A stretch of DNA of 55,135 nt from a virus. Numbering within the stretch: position 1 is the stretch's first letter; every line of letters starts with the position of its first letter. The translations under genes and the position numbers were made by a program. The notes under the pieces are model-generated. The model was not told the origin of the DNA, searched no databases, and saw only the letters and a list, made by a program, of their open reading frames with translations. The stretch is taken from IMG/VR virus record IMGVR_UViG_3300044911_001343, positions 1-55,135 of that record; one strand, given 5' to 3'. Positions 1-7,206 of the stretch are shown here, one piece after another.

Positions 1-1087
1 GGACCTCGATCTGCTGCTCCACGATGCTGCTGTCAACGAGACCCTGAAGCCCCGTGCGACCCGCAGCAGCCGTGTTCACCATCTCAGGCTCGTACTCCTC
101 TTCGGAAGCCTCAGACGGCTCAGAGGCAGCACTGGCGGCTTCCTTGCCCTCGCCATTGCCGTCCTGATCCGACTCCTCGCCCTCACCCTCACCCTCGCCA
201 TCGGACTCAGAGCCGTCCTGCGAGTCGCTGTCCTCACCCTCACCCTCGCCCTCACCCTCGCCCTCACCATCGCCCTCTCCCTCACCCTCACCCTCGCCGT
301 CCTGCGAGTCGCTGTCCTCTCCGTCCTCAGCCTTCTCGCCCTTCTCCTTCTTGGACTTGCCCTTCTTGCCCTTCTTGGACTTCTTGGACTTGCCCTTCTT
401 GGACTTCTTGGACTTGCCCTCCTCGCTCTCCTCCGACTCGCCCTCACCCTCGCCCCCGTCCTGACCCTCCTCCATCTCAGCCTTCTCGCGAAGGTAGAGT
501 TCCTCTGCGATCTTCACAATCTTCGCAAAGTCCTTCTCGCCATCGCTGCAAGCATTGATGCGGTCGAGGATGGTGCGCTCCTCATCCGTGAACGGGATCG
601 TCATGCCGCAGTGGATGCCGACCTTGTAGTGGAGGTTGATGCGGTCGATGAGGCGATCCTCGACCGTGATGGTGCGACCCTTGATCTTGAAGAGGTCCAT
701 CTCCTTCAGGACACCGTAGCCGTGCTTGTAGTCGGGACGGAGACCAGGGTAGTCGCGCTTGATGAGGCGGTCGATGCGGGCATCCTCCACCACATTGATG
801 AAGTCATGCACGACTGCCTTCTGGTTCTTGGTCTTCGCGAGGCGATCCACAGCCTCATTCCACTGCGCGAAGTCGGTGTACTTGGCATGGGCGACTTCGT
901 GACCGACGAGCATGTCGTAGGTCTGCTTGTCCACGCGCCAATTGGGCAGGTAGAGGGTGCGGGTCTTGCCGTCGAACGCAGCGGAGGGAAGGTTGGGATC
1001 GTGCGCGATGCGCAGATTCTCCGTTGCGAGGAGACGGGCAAGGGTCGAGGTGCGCACGGAGGAAGCGGTGCTGGTCGTCGTGTTCAT
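1..1087 (-). CDS. cobT-like: CobT-like metallopeptidase / VWA-associated protein (3' end outside window)
   Basis: Reads from an ATG at 1087 off the left edge (362 codons seen). Residues 63-67 are HEVAH, a zinc-metallopeptidase HExxH motif, and residues 97-106 carry the E-D-A-R-I-D-like segment that follows it in CobT/VWA-type phage peptidases. From about residue 203 the chain becomes a long low-complexity linker of Lys/Ser blocks and then Glu-Gly/Asp-Ser repeats, like the acidic linker of CobT before its VWA domain. The VWA domain itself would lie outside the window. Its expected partner, a CobS-like AAA+ ATPase, is at 9869-11188. In bacteria CobS/CobT form a chelatase-like complex; in phages the role is unknown and probably not cobalamin synthesis. 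There is no Shine-Dalgarno; the -10 box ends 6 nt before the ATG. Confidence 0.8.
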   Translation of the reverse strand, partial: MNTTTSTASSVRTSTLARLLATENLRIAHDPNLPSAAFDGKTRTLYLPNWRVDKQTYDMLVGHEVAHAKYTDFAQWNEAVDRLAKTKNQKAVVHDFINVVEDARIDRLIKRDYPGLRPDYKHGYGVLKEMDLFKIKGRTITVEDRLIDRINLHYKVGIHCGMTIPFTDEERTILDRINACSDGEKDFAKIVKIAEELYLREKAEMEEGQDGGEGEGESEESEEGKSKKSKKGKSKKSKKGKKGKSKKEKGEKAEDGEDSDSQDGEGEGEGEGDGEGEGEGEGEGEDSDSQDGSESDGEGEGEGEESDQDGNGEGKEAASAASEPSEASEEEYEPEMVNTAAAGRTGLQGLVDSSIVEQQIEV

Positions 1088-1093
1088 GCTGTA

Positions 1094-1122
1094 AGTATAG
1101 CCTGGATCAGGGTTTAGCGCAA
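1094..1122 (-). promoter_or_regulatory. sigma70-like promoter for the CobT-like gene (leaderless)
   Basis: On the minus strand a -35 TTGCGC (1122-1117) and a -10 TATACT (1099-1094) are separated by 17 bp. The A of the start codon (1087) is 7 nt after the last -10 base, where transcription would be expected to begin, so the mRNA is predicted to be leaderless. Confidence 0.7.
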
Positions 1123-1155
1123 GTGGCTTGGGGATTGTGGGTGATAAACGGAGTT

Positions 1156-1182
1156 GTAAGTGCCTGGTAAATCAGGACTTGC
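1156..1182. repeat. GTAAG-N17-CTTAC dyad element, copy 1
   Basis: Reads gtaag, 17 bp, cttgc (one mismatch in the right arm). The same 27-bp spaced dyad occurs at 11261-11287 and 18175-18201, each time upstream of a sigma70-like promoter. Here it starts 34 bp beyond the -35 box. The arm centres are about two helical turns apart, as in operators bound on one DNA face. Confidence 0.6.
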
Positions 1183-1410
1183 GGGAGGATGGCGGAATCG
1201 GGACAGACGGGGGTGGATCGGGGCTGACGGGAGGGGGTATCTGTGCATGGGAATAGTCGATTTCAACAGTGTTTTCGGAGTGATTGGGGTGATGCGATTT
1301 TGGCGTAGCGACCCAATCCCCATTTCCACCCCAAACCAATTTCACAAAGTTCCCATCTCTCCATCCACCCCATACCCCCTCCCCCCCACTTTTATTTCGG
1401 ACATGCCCCG
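1183..1410. other. gene-free stretch with one half of an imperfect repeat
   Basis: No credible gene is seen between the dyad element and the terminator. About 27 bp at 1326-1352 is repeated with a few changes at 1440-1466, where the second copy forms one arm of the terminator hairpin. The plus strand is C-rich around 1370-1390. Confidence 0.5.
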
Positions 1411-1454
1411 AAAACGAAAATCGGCTTGGGCATATCCAGCACCCAAACCGATTT
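1411..1454 (-). terminator. intrinsic terminator
   Basis: On the minus strand a 13-bp stem (one G-U pair; arms 1454-1442 and 1430-1418) with an 11-nt loop is followed by TCGTTTTC. It lies just after the last gene of the minus-strand operon (stop at 1482). Confidence 0.75.
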
Positions 1455-1481
1455 CGCAAAGTTCGCAATGTGTTCCCGTTC

Positions 1482-1832
1482 CTACTTAGGTCGGGGTCGC
1501 TGCCATCTCGATGTGACCACCCATCCATCCTTGATCAGGTTGTTCCAGATCACCCTTGCCTCGTACTTGTCCGTCCATCGTCTATCGAAGGAAATGTTGT
1601 GCATCGAATCCCTCATGCCTGTCACATTGATGGAATCAGTGGAATCAGGCATGCCCTTCTCAGGGTAGAAGTCCATCCAGACGATGCCCTCTCCATCCTT
1701 GACCCACTCGAAGCGGATCCACCCCATCCGCCCATGGTGTACGGTCGCTGCCGAGTCCATCCTCTCCATGTCATAGGGGACATAATGCCACGGAACCAAC
1801 TCGTCAACGACGGCAACCTGCTCAACCATCAT
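1482..1832 (-). CDS. small protein of the tandem 'VWM...IWN-L-GW' family (copy 1)
   Basis: 116 aa from the ATGATG at 1832, which overlaps the previous stop as GGATGATG. A GGAGG is placed 5-6 nt upstream, so the longer upstream frame is not needed. The protein shares a pattern with its neighbours at 1829, 2167, 2418, 3220 and 5446: a strand like G-W-I-R-F-E-W-V, then V-W-M plus aromatic residues, and a C-terminal helix A-R-x-I-W-N-x-L-x-x-x-G-W. No known domain is recognised and the function is unknown. It is the last gene before an intrinsic terminator. Confidence 0.75.
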   Translation of the reverse strand: MMVEQVAVVDELVPWHYVPYDMERMDSAATVHHGRMGWIRFEWVKDGEGIVWMDFYPEKGMPDSTDSINVTGMRDSMHNISFDRRWTDKYEARVIWNNLIKDGWVVTSRWQRPRPK

Positions 1833-2170
1833 CCAAGCCTCCTCATCCTCGTCCGTTCCCATCCATTCGATTGCAGTTCTTTCCAGATTGCCCTTCCCTC
1901 GTCCCTTGTCACCCACAGTCTGTGCCTACAGATGGAATACTTGTGATGGGAGGCAAGTTCATCTTGCGCTGGAGTCTCCACATGGATCTCCGTGTGGTTG
2001 GATCCCGAATGCGAGATGTAGGACAACCAGACGGTTTCCTCCGTTTCCACCCACTCGAAGCGGATCCATCCCTCCCTGTGGCTCATCGTGACCGTCCTGT
2101 CCACCCTTGTCGCTTCATACGGCTTCCAGGCAATCGCGGAAGGGGCATTCGTGCCATTGGGCATCGTCAT
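1829..2170 (-). CDS. small protein of the tandem 'VWM...IWN-L-GW' family (copy 2)
   Basis: 113 aa from the ATG at 2170, chosen because it overlaps the preceding stop as ATGA, as elsewhere in this array. The core E-G-W-I-R-F-E-W-V is almost identical to copy 1, and the C-terminal helix reads G-R-A-I-W-K-E-L-Q-S-N-G-W. The similarity to copy 1 suggests a fairly recent duplication. No function is known. An ATG six nucleotides further in is also possible. Confidence 0.7.
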   Translation of the reverse strand: MTMPNGTNAPSAIAWKPYEATRVDRTVTMSHREGWIRFEWVETEETVWLSYISHSGSNHTEIHVETPAQDELASHHKYSICRHRLWVTRDEGRAIWKELQSNGWERTRMRRLG

Positions 2171-2421
2171 GTGGTGCATTCCCTTCTCCATCCCATCCCT
2201 ACCAGTAGATGCCATATCTTCCTTGCCGTCCCGATCCACGCCCAGACCGAGCCTTCCGTGCGGATGTGGTGGGCTTTGCCATTGACCATGATGATCACGC
2301 AAGGGGTGTCTGCTTGCGCAGGGAAATGCCGCATCCACACCTTGCCCTTGCCCGTGCTGTGGAAGACGATCTTCCCGCTGCCCTCATGGATCAGGGTTGC
2401 CCGCACTTCGGTCTCGTTCAC
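2167..2421 (-). CDS. small protein of the tandem 'VWM...IWN-L-GW' family (copy 3, GTG start)
   Basis: 84 aa from a GTG at 2421 that overlaps the preceding stop as GTGA, with GGGAGG directly upstream; an in-frame ATG at 2439 is the alternative. The pattern is G-K-I-V-F-H near the N-terminus, V-W-M-R-H-F-P in the middle and A-R-K-I-W-H-L-L-V-G-M-G-W-R-R-E at the C-terminus. Unknown function; probably translationally coupled to its neighbours. Confidence 0.65.
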   Translation of the reverse strand: MNETEVRATLIHEGSGKIVFHSTGKGKVWMRHFPAQADTPCVIIMVNGKAHHIRTEGSVWAWIGTARKIWHLLVGMGWRRECTT

Positions 2422-2684
2422 CTTTCCTCCCTTCTCCATCCCGCCCGCGTCAGGATGTTCCACATCTTCCTTGCCGTCTCGACATCTGGCACCTGAGCCA
2501 AGCCTATGGTGGGAATGTGGTGATCCGTGCCATCGACCATGAGGACCACGGGTTCTGCTGTCCGTGTTGGGGATTCCATCGTGGGGAAGTGCTTCACCCA
2601 CACCCTGCCGGAGGTTGTCCAATGGAAGGCGACGAAGCCTCGCGACTCATGTGCCAAGTATGCAAGTCCCGAAGATTCCTTCAC
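2418..2684 (-). CDS. small protein of the tandem 'VWM...IWN-L-GW' family (copy 4, GTG start)
   Basis: 88 aa from the GTG at 2684 (GTGA overlap with the stop of the 2681 gene, GGGAG 5 nt upstream). An ATG at 2744 would add a Gly/Arg-rich N-terminus with no counterpart in the relatives. Core: G-F-V-A-F-H-W, V-W-V-K-H-F-P, and A-R-K-M-W-N-I-L-T-R-A-G-W-R-R-E. It is closest to copy 3. Function unknown. Confidence 0.65.
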   Translation of the reverse strand: MKESSGLAYLAHESRGFVAFHWTTSGRVWVKHFPTMESPTRTAEPVVLMVDGTDHHIPTIGLAQVPDVETARKMWNILTRAGWRREER

Positions 2685-2902
2685 GATGACTCCCTCTCCA
2701 GATGCTCCACGGTCAGACCGTTCTTCACCGACTCCACCCACCACCTACGAGCCGCCTCCCTGTCCTTTTGGAACAGCACGGGGATGGGACGACTGGTGGT
2801 CGAGTAGAGGTAGACGGTGACGAACACCTGGTCTCCGTTCCATTCATACTTCTCCGTGATCTGCCCCTTCGACAGGATGGCTCTTCCCCGCTTGTTGCTC
2901 AT
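2681..2902 (-). CDS. hypothetical small protein
   Basis: 73 aa from the ATG at 2902, preceded by AAGGAAGGA. It is basic and ends with a helix R-E-A-A-R-R-W-W-V-E-S-V-K-N-G-L that loosely echoes the C-terminal helix of the adjacent family, so it may be a diverged relative. No known domain. The 99 bp upstream (2903-3001) hold only its leader. Confidence 0.6.
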   Translation of the reverse strand: MSNKRGRAILSKGQITEKYEWNGDQVFVTVYLYSTTSRPIPVLFQKDREAARRWWVESVKNGLTVEHLERESS

Positions 2903-3001
2903 GGTTCGATCCTTCCTTATCCTCCACCCAATGCTCGTACCCCGTGCTGTTCCCCCATCCTCTCTTTTCCTTGCGTTCCGTGTCATCCGCTCCTTGGTCG
3001 C

Positions 3002-3223
3002 TCACTTGTATTCCTCCCACCTTTCACCAAAATGACTCCACAACCATGTCTTATGCGTTCCTGTCTCTTGGTCGTAAAGGGTAATCTCCCGCCAATCCAC
3101 ATCATCCAATGAACGGGCTGCTTTATCCGCTTCTTCAAAAGATGAATAACCACCTCTAAAGTCTTCAAATCCACCGCTAGGATAGAAAGTAGATCCCGCA
3201 AACACCAGATAGTTCTTCTTCAT
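3002..3223 (-). CDS. hypothetical small protein
   Basis: 73 aa from the ATG at 3223 with GGAGG 7 nt upstream; it overlaps the stop of the next gene. The N-terminus (M-K-K-N-Y-L-V-F-A-G) and the alternation of aromatic residues suggest a small alpha/beta fold. The S-S-F-E-E-A-D-K-A-A-R segment is typical of small phage proteins that modulate host factors, but no family is recognised. Confidence 0.65.
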   Translation of the reverse strand: MKKNYLVFAGSTFYPSGGFEDFRGGYSSFEEADKAARSLDDVDWREITLYDQETGTHKTWLWSHFGERWEEYK

Positions 3224-3501
3224 TGCTGACCCTCCCTCCTCCACCCTTGCTCTAGCAGGGCATTCCACAGCCTTCTACCCTTCTCCTTGGTCGTCCAGGA
3301 CATGGTGTGTGTGCTAATCCAGTGCGTTGCCTCCCCAGCGTGGAACAGGGTGTGGGCTTCACTATATGCATGGTGCGGGATGTACTGCATCCATACGAAG
3401 TCTTCGTAGGAGTTACACTCGAATAGTATCTTCCCCGAAGGGTTGTACAGTACGGTTGAAACCTCCATTCGATCCGACTGATATGGTCCTGGATACATCA
3501 T
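3220..3501 (-). CDS. small protein of the tandem 'VWM...IWN-L-GW' family (copy 5)
   Basis: 93 aa. It starts at the ATGATG at 3501, which overlaps the preceding stop; GGGGAAGGA lies directly upstream and favours the second ATG at 3498. Core: G-K-I-L-F-E, F-V-W-M-Q-Y-I-P-H, then G-R-R-L-W-N-A-L-L-E-Q-G-W-R-R-E. It is separated from copies 1-4 by two unrelated genes. Function unknown. Confidence 0.7.
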   Translation of the reverse strand: MMYPGPYQSDRMEVSTVLYNPSGKILFECNSYEDFVWMQYIPHHAYSEAHTLFHAGEATHWISTHTMSWTTKEKGRRLWNALLEQGWRREGQQ

Positions 3502-3782
3502 TCCTTCCCCTCAAAGTGGTTCCACCACTCAAATCCATCGCGTTTTCTGCTGGCAATCAAATTTCCGCTGGGATCGTATTCATGCCAGCACTCGAATCCT
3601 TTGGAGTCCCAGACATGAATCACCTTTCCATTTTCGTATTCCCGCCATACCGTGAACCCATCGGCGTATCTGGATTCGATGCAATTCCCATCGGAGTCGT
3701 ATCTGCTCCACTCCTCAAACCCATTGCAATTTCGAGAATAGGTGATGTTTCCGTCGTGGTCATGCCGATGATGGGTGTTCAT
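3498..3782 (-). CDS. short-repeat protein (F-x-x-W-x-x-Y-D-x-x-G-N units)
   Basis: 94 aa, with GGAGG 3-4 nt before the ATG at 3782. It consists of about four tandem repeats of roughly 22 residues, each containing G-F-E/T-x-W-x-x-Y/F and D-x-x-G-N-x-I, a pattern like the short beta-hairpin repeats of MORN/RHS-type proteins. Nothing catalytic is visible. Such repeats usually make an extended beta surface for binding; the partner is unknown. Confidence 0.75.
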   Translation of the reverse strand: MNTHHRHDHDGNITYSRNCNGFEEWSRYDSDGNCIESRYADGFTVWREYENGKVIHVWDSKGFECWHEYDPSGNLIASRKRDGFEWWNHFEGKE

Positions 3783-3850
3783 TCCTCCTCCACCACGAAG
3801 TTCGGTGCTTCCACCATCTGACCAACAGGTGCGGGTGATTCCTTCGCCAT
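3779..3850 (-). CDS. possible 23-aa leader peptide
   Basis: A 23-codon frame begins at an ATG at 3850 and ends in ATGA overlap with the next gene. Its last codons (V-E-E-E) contain the GGAGG that serves the downstream gene. There is no good ribosome site of its own, so it may only be spacer. Confidence 0.3.
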   Translation of the reverse strand: MAKESPAPVGQMVEAPNFVVEEE

Positions 3851-3881
3851 CGTGTCGCTAGTGTTCTCGACTGTCGGTCGG

Positions 3882-4145
3882 TCATGGCTTCTCCTCGTCG
3901 TTCCACACGATGGTGGCACATCCCTTGATCGTGATGCTCCGACCATCCTCCGTCACGATCTCCACATCCACCCGATCTCGCACCACCTGTGCATTGCGAT
4001 AGACCGCATCGGGAGTGATGACCGTTGCGCGGTGCGCGAGGGTCGAAACGCGGATCCATGCTGCGACCCCCAACATCAATCCTCCCGCAAGACATGCGAG
4101 GGAGACAACGAACAAGTCAAAGCGGTCGGGAAACTTAGAATCCAT
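3882..4145 (-). CDS. membrane-anchored hypothetical protein
   Basis: 87 aa from the ATG at 4145, overlapping the end of the upstream gene. Residues 8-32 form one hydrophobic segment, so the protein is probably bound to the inner membrane. The remaining ~50 residues look like a small beta domain (V-D-V-E-I-V-T-E-D-G-R-S-I-T-I-K-G). No family recognised. Confidence 0.65.
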   Translation of the reverse strand: MDSKFPDRFDLFVVSLACLAGGLMLGVAAWIRVSTLAHRATVITPDAVYRNAQVVRDRVDVEIVTEDGRSITIKGCATIVWNDEEKP

Positions 4146-4929
4146 TCGACTCTTCCTCCTTCTTCCATCGTTCCAAGAGTCCCAGTTCCTCGTCCAGTCG
4201 GGTCAGCCTGTCCATCGCATCCCTCTGCTCCTGAGTCATCCGTGCCATCATGTCGGGAAGCCCGCCGCTCTCCTTCCACTTGTCGTATGCGGGACGGAGT
4301 GCCTTCAGGTTCGACTCCGTGAAGTTGCTTCCTGCCATCAGCCACATGAACGGCTCGGATGCCACGATGAACTCAGCGATCCGCATCCTTGCCCCATGCT
4401 CCTTCATCCTCTCGTACCTCTTCTCAGCCCGAATCGCACGGGCTTCGACCATCTGCATCTTCATCTTCAGGTCGAAGTTCTCGTTGGCTAGTTCCTGGTT
4501 CCGCATCATGATGTCCTCTGGGGTCAGGGGTGGAGGAGGGACAGCATCCCCGTGGTCGTTGTCCCCGACGAATGCGGAATCGCCCGCCTCCTCGAGGGGA
4601 GCGGGGCATCCGTCGAAGTCGAACACCATCTGCCCCTCCACATCGACGGGCTTCTCCTCTCGCTCCTCAAGCCGTTCGCGCAGCGAGGTCTCCAGCCACG
4701 GCTTCCCCTGAAGGATGACGAACGCATCCTCGATGAGGGCAGCAAGGTTGTCCGCGTTGCCCTTGAGGTTCTCGTAGTCGTAGTAGCCGTCCCAATCGTA
4801 GAGCGTGAACGATGCGTTCGCGATCCTGTTGCCGTAGTCGCTGATCGTCTTCTCCTGGGCGACCACCTTCTCCTCAAGTTCCTCCACCTTCTTCTCAAGG
4901 TGGGAGATGTAGTTGATGTCGTTCAACAT
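4135..4929 (-). CDS. coiled-coil hypothetical protein
   Basis: 264 aa from the ATG at 4929 (AAGGAG upstream; it overlaps the stop of the 4923 gene). Residues 8-36 are a strong coiled coil (L-E-K-K-V-E-E-L-E-E-K-V). A second charged helical region (about 140-185) precedes a helical C-terminal domain. The middle contains an acidic and Pro-rich linker with P-P-P-P. No enzymatic motif is visible; it could be a scaffold or adaptor. Unknown function. Confidence 0.7.
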   Translation of the reverse strand: MLNDINYISHLEKKVEELEEKVVAQEKTISDYGNRIANASFTLYDWDGYYDYENLKGNADNLAALIEDAFVILQGKPWLETSLRERLEEREEKPVDVEGQMVFDFDGCPAPLEEAGDSAFVGDNDHGDAVPPPPLTPEDIMMRNQELANENFDLKMKMQMVEARAIRAEKRYERMKEHGARMRIAEFIVASEPFMWLMAGSNFTESNLKALRPAYDKWKESGGLPDMMARMTQEQRDAMDRLTRLDEELGLLERWKKEEESNGF

Positions 4930-5444
4930 GCGTTCTCCTTGGTCTCGCTTGCGATCTTGTCGTACTTCTCGTCCCGCTTCCTCTCGCATTCCACGCATTC
5001 ACACCGCAGCCACGCGGCTGGTTCGATCCTACCTTTGGCTCCGCAGTCCGCGCAGATGCGGCTGCTCATGGCTTCTGCCATCGTGATTGCCCCGTGGATT
5101 GCCTCTATCGTGTGCTGCAAGTCCTTGAGGAGGGCAGGATCGAACGCACGATCATGGAAATCGTCGGGAAGATCGAAATGCACATAGAAGCGCAGAGTCC
5201 CGTACTTCTCCTTGACCTGCTCGGCACGGACACCGAACTTGAGGTCGGGGTTCTTGTCGCTCCACCGCCACTTGAGGTTCTTCACCATGTTGTCCATCGT
5301 GGAACACAGGATGTCGATCAGGTCGTGCCATCCGTCCCCGCATTCAAGACCCCATGCCATGCATGTCTTTCTGGGATTGCCGCCGATCTCTGAGAAGATC
5401 ATCGGATGCTTCTCTACGAGTTTCTTCTGAAGTTCGCTGTTCAT
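4923..5444 (-). CDS. conserved phage protein with C-terminal zinc-ribbon-like cysteines
   Basis: 173 aa from the ATG at 5444 with AGGAG upstream. The N-terminal two thirds match a protein type seen in many phages (E-C-G-D-G-W-H-D-L-I-D-I-L-C, then Q-V-K-E-K-Y-G-T-L-R-F-Y). The C-terminal part has C-A-D-C-G and C-E-C-V-E-C, a probable zinc site. The biochemical role of the family is not known to me. It forms part of the coupled run down to 1482. Confidence 0.75.
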   Translation of the reverse strand: MNSELQKKLVEKHPMIFSEIGGNPRKTCMAWGLECGDGWHDLIDILCSTMDNMVKNLKWRWSDKNPDLKFGVRAEQVKEKYGTLRFYVHFDLPDDFHDRAFDPALLKDLQHTIEAIHGAITMAEAMSSRICADCGAKGRIEPAAWLRCECVECERKRDEKYDKIASETKENAC

Positions 5445-5445
5445 C

Positions 5446-5721
5446 TCATGCTCCTTGGACGATCTTCGTCCACTTGTCTTCCTGTTCCCTGTCGCGAACC
5501 CAGTATCCATTTTCAGTCAGTTGGTTCCAGCAGTCGCGCAGCCTTTCGGCGGAATACGCTGTTCCTACCGTGTAGCCGTGGTCTCCCACAGAGAACTCAC
5601 CGATGCAGATGGTTCCATTTATCGAATCCCTCTGCGACACACATCCACATGTTTTCTCCATGACGAAGACCATGATGCGAGGATTGTGGATCTTGGATCT
5701 CAACACATAGACCGATGCCAT
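5446..5721 (-). CDS. small protein related to the 'IWN-L-GW' family (diverged copy)
   Basis: 91 aa, with GGAGG 8 nt before the ATG at 5721. The C-terminal helix reads A-E-R-L-R-D-C-W-N-Q-L-T-E-N-G-Y-W-V, aligning with the A-R-x-I-W-N-x-L-x-x-x-G-W ending of the five copies at 1482-3501. The N-terminal half contains several Cys (C-G-C-V) not shared with them. Function unknown. Confidence 0.65.
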   Translation of the reverse strand: MASVYVLRSKIHNPRIMVFVMEKTCGCVSQRDSINGTICIGEFSVGDHGYTVGTAYSAERLRDCWNQLTENGYWVRDREQEDKWTKIVQGA

Positions 5722-5737
5722 TTCTCATGCCTCCCAT

Positions 5738-5950
5738 TCAGCGACCACGCGCATACTCGCGGTCGAGCCTACGGATGTTCTCAGAGCCACGCGCCACGAA
5801 CAGTTCCCCTGCGGTCTTGTGCGAGTAGATGATCCTGCACCTGACCATCGGCGTGTGCTTGTCGGCGCACTTGACGCAGTACTCCGCATCGGGGACTGCC
5901 TCAAGACGGATGGCGGGAATCTCACACTTGCAGTCGTTGCACTTAGGCAT
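5738..5950 (-). CDS. TraR/DksA-type zinc-finger protein
   Basis: 70 aa from the ATG at 5950 (GAGAGG 7 nt upstream; an ATG at 5956 is also in frame). Residues 4-28 show C-x-x-C ... I-P-x-x-R-L-x-A-V-P ... C-x-x-C, the C4 zinc finger of the TraR/DksA family. These proteins bind RNA polymerase in the secondary channel. The coiled-coil tip with acidic residues seen in full DksA is absent, so this is a short TraR-like form. A role in redirecting host transcription is inferred from the family only. Confidence 0.8.
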   Translation of the reverse strand: MPKCNDCKCEIPAIRLEAVPDAEYCVKCADKHTPMVRCRIIYSHKTAGELFVARGSENIRRLDREYARGR

Positions 5951-6143
5951 GGGCATACCTCTCGTATGAAGACTTGATGGTGCGGCACTCGATCTTGGCT
6001 TCTCCGCTTGAGTGGCTCCTGCGCTGCTTGGAGATCACCTTGCCGTGACCGAACGGCTTGCAGATGGAACGGTTGTGTCGTGCCACGGCACTCCCCTCCC
6101 GCTCGGCTTCGATGTCGAATCGGTCGATGACACGCTTGGGCAT
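5943..6143 (-). CDS. hypothetical basic protein, first gene of its operon
   Basis: 66 aa from the ATG at 6143, preceded by AAAGGAGG. It is rich in Arg/Lys and His and has no recognised domain. It lies 15-20 nt behind the likely transcription start of the 6164-6192 promoter, so it should be strongly and early expressed. Confidence 0.65.
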   Translation of the reverse strand: MPKRVIDRFDIEAEREGSAVARHNRSICKPFGHGKVISKQRRSHSSGEAKIECRTIKSSYERYAHA

Positions 6144-6163
6144 ATGCCCTCCTTTCATGTGAA

Positions 6164-6192
6164 AGTATACCCGAAGGATGGGTATCAGTCAA
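6164..6192 (-). promoter_or_regulatory. sigma70-like promoter
   Basis: Minus-strand -35 TTGACT (6192-6187) and -10 TATACT (6169-6164), spacing 17 bp. It drives the run of genes from 6143 down to the terminator at 1411-1454. Its -35 box overlaps the end of a 32-codon upstream frame. Confidence 0.85.
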
Positions 6193-6283
6193 GCAGGTAA
6201 ACGAAGCCCAAAAGCCCCGTTGTGAGTACCAGTATCGACACTACGACTATGAGAATCGAAAGATGAGTTTTGAATCTGTGCAT
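6185..6283 (-). CDS. 32-aa single-pass membrane micropeptide
   Basis: ATG at 6283 with GAAGG upstream. After a basic start (M-H-R-F-K-T-H) the rest is one transmembrane helix (L-S-I-L-I-V-V-V-S-I-L-V-L) ending in L-L-D. It sits between tRNA-Arg(CCU) and the 6164-6192 promoter. The basic-then-hydrophobic layout makes it more credible than a chance frame. Confidence 0.5.
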   Translation of the reverse strand: MHRFKTHLSILIVVVSILVLTTGLLGFVYLLD

Positions 6284-6299
6284 CTTGAAACCTTCAAAG

Positions 6300-6373
6300 C
6301 GTCCGCAGCAGGACTCGAACCTGCAACCTAATCGTTAGGACCGACTTGCGCTATCCAATTGCGCCATGCGGAC
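6300..6373 (-). tRNA. tRNA-Arg(CCU)
   Basis: Cloverleaf on the minus strand: acceptor GTCCGCA/TGCGGAC, anticodon loop GTCCTAA (anticodon CCU), T-arm GCAGG-TTCGAGT-CCTGC. CCA is not encoded. Confidence 0.9.
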
Positions 6374-6382
6374 ATTGTTTGT

Positions 6383-6742
6383 TCAGTCGCTTGCCGTTCC
6401 GATGCGGTAGGGCAAGTCCCACTTCTCCATCGATCCGCGAGTCATGTAGAACACCGATCCGTTGCCGTCCACCATGAGAGTCCCGTGACATCCACGGAGC
6501 AGGGCATGGGACGGCTTGATGGCGTTCTTCTCCTCGCTGAATCCGTCTTCGATCTCATCGATCACAAGGTTCACAAACGAACGCGGAGGGAGGGAGGAGA
6601 TCGGATCGTCCACGAATGAATCCGTCCCTCCCTCCCTCACGCCGTCAAGCCAACGCTTCATCTGCCAAGCCTCACCGAAGGGAGTTGTCACGACATACAT
6701 GGTGAAGTCGGGGAGGACGAGCAGGAAGCGAAGGTTCTGCAT
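6383..6742 (-). CDS. hypothetical protein
   Basis: 119 aa starting at an ATG that overlaps the upstream stop as TGATG. Hydrophobic N-terminus (L-R-F-L-L-V-L-P) but no clear signal peptide. The segment G-T-L-M-V-D-G-N-G-S-V-F-Y resembles part of a small beta domain. No family recognised. tRNA-Arg(CCU) follows directly. Confidence 0.65.
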   Translation of the reverse strand: MQNLRFLLVLPDFTMYVVTTPFGEAWQMKRWLDGVREGGTDSFVDDPISSLPPRSFVNLVIDEIEDGFSEEKNAIKPSHALLRGCHGTLMVDGNGSVFYMTRGSMEKWDLPYRIGTASD

Positions 6743-7137
6743 CAGGCATTGCCCTCCTCAGGCTGCTTGCCGATCAGGTCGAAGAGCAGGAGATCGTCGC
6801 CCGTGGTGTCGTTGAGGATCGCACCGATGCGGACGGTCATCTCCTCCCCAAGGTTCTCCAACTGATACATCTGCAACGAAGAAGTGATGGTCTTGATCTT
6901 CTCGTCGGGAGCGATCCCGTTCGCAGCCATGTGGTCACGCATGGCATACATGAGATCGATGGTGCGCCGAGACACCTCGTTCAGGGCATGGACTGCGATC
7001 CGATCCTCAGCCACCTTGCGCTTGAGGGTGCGGTTCTCCTGACTCAGCGAAAGCATCTTGCTGACCAGGATCTTGCGACCGACCTCGGTCTCCATCGCTG
7101 CGTTGATCGACTTGACTGCTGCGGTCTGTGCTTCCAT
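6742..7137 (-). CDS. coiled-coil hypothetical protein
   Basis: 131 aa from the ATG at 7137 with AGGAGA upstream. Residues 18-60 are an amphipathic helix/coiled coil (S-Q-E-N-R-T-L-K-R-K-V-A-E-D). The C-terminus is acidic. No known domain. Confidence 0.65.
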   Translation of the reverse strand: MEAQTAAVKSINAAMETEVGRKILVSKMLSLSQENRTLKRKVAEDRIAVHALNEVSRRTIDLMYAMRDHMAANGIAPDEKIKTITSSLQMYQLENLGEEMTVRIGAILNDTTGDDLLLFDLIGKQPEEGNA

Positions 7138-7206
7138 CGTCGTGTCTCCTGCTTGAGTTTCTGTCTGCGAACTTCGACTGCCTCTCATTGCCTTGCGAGG
7201 AACGAC

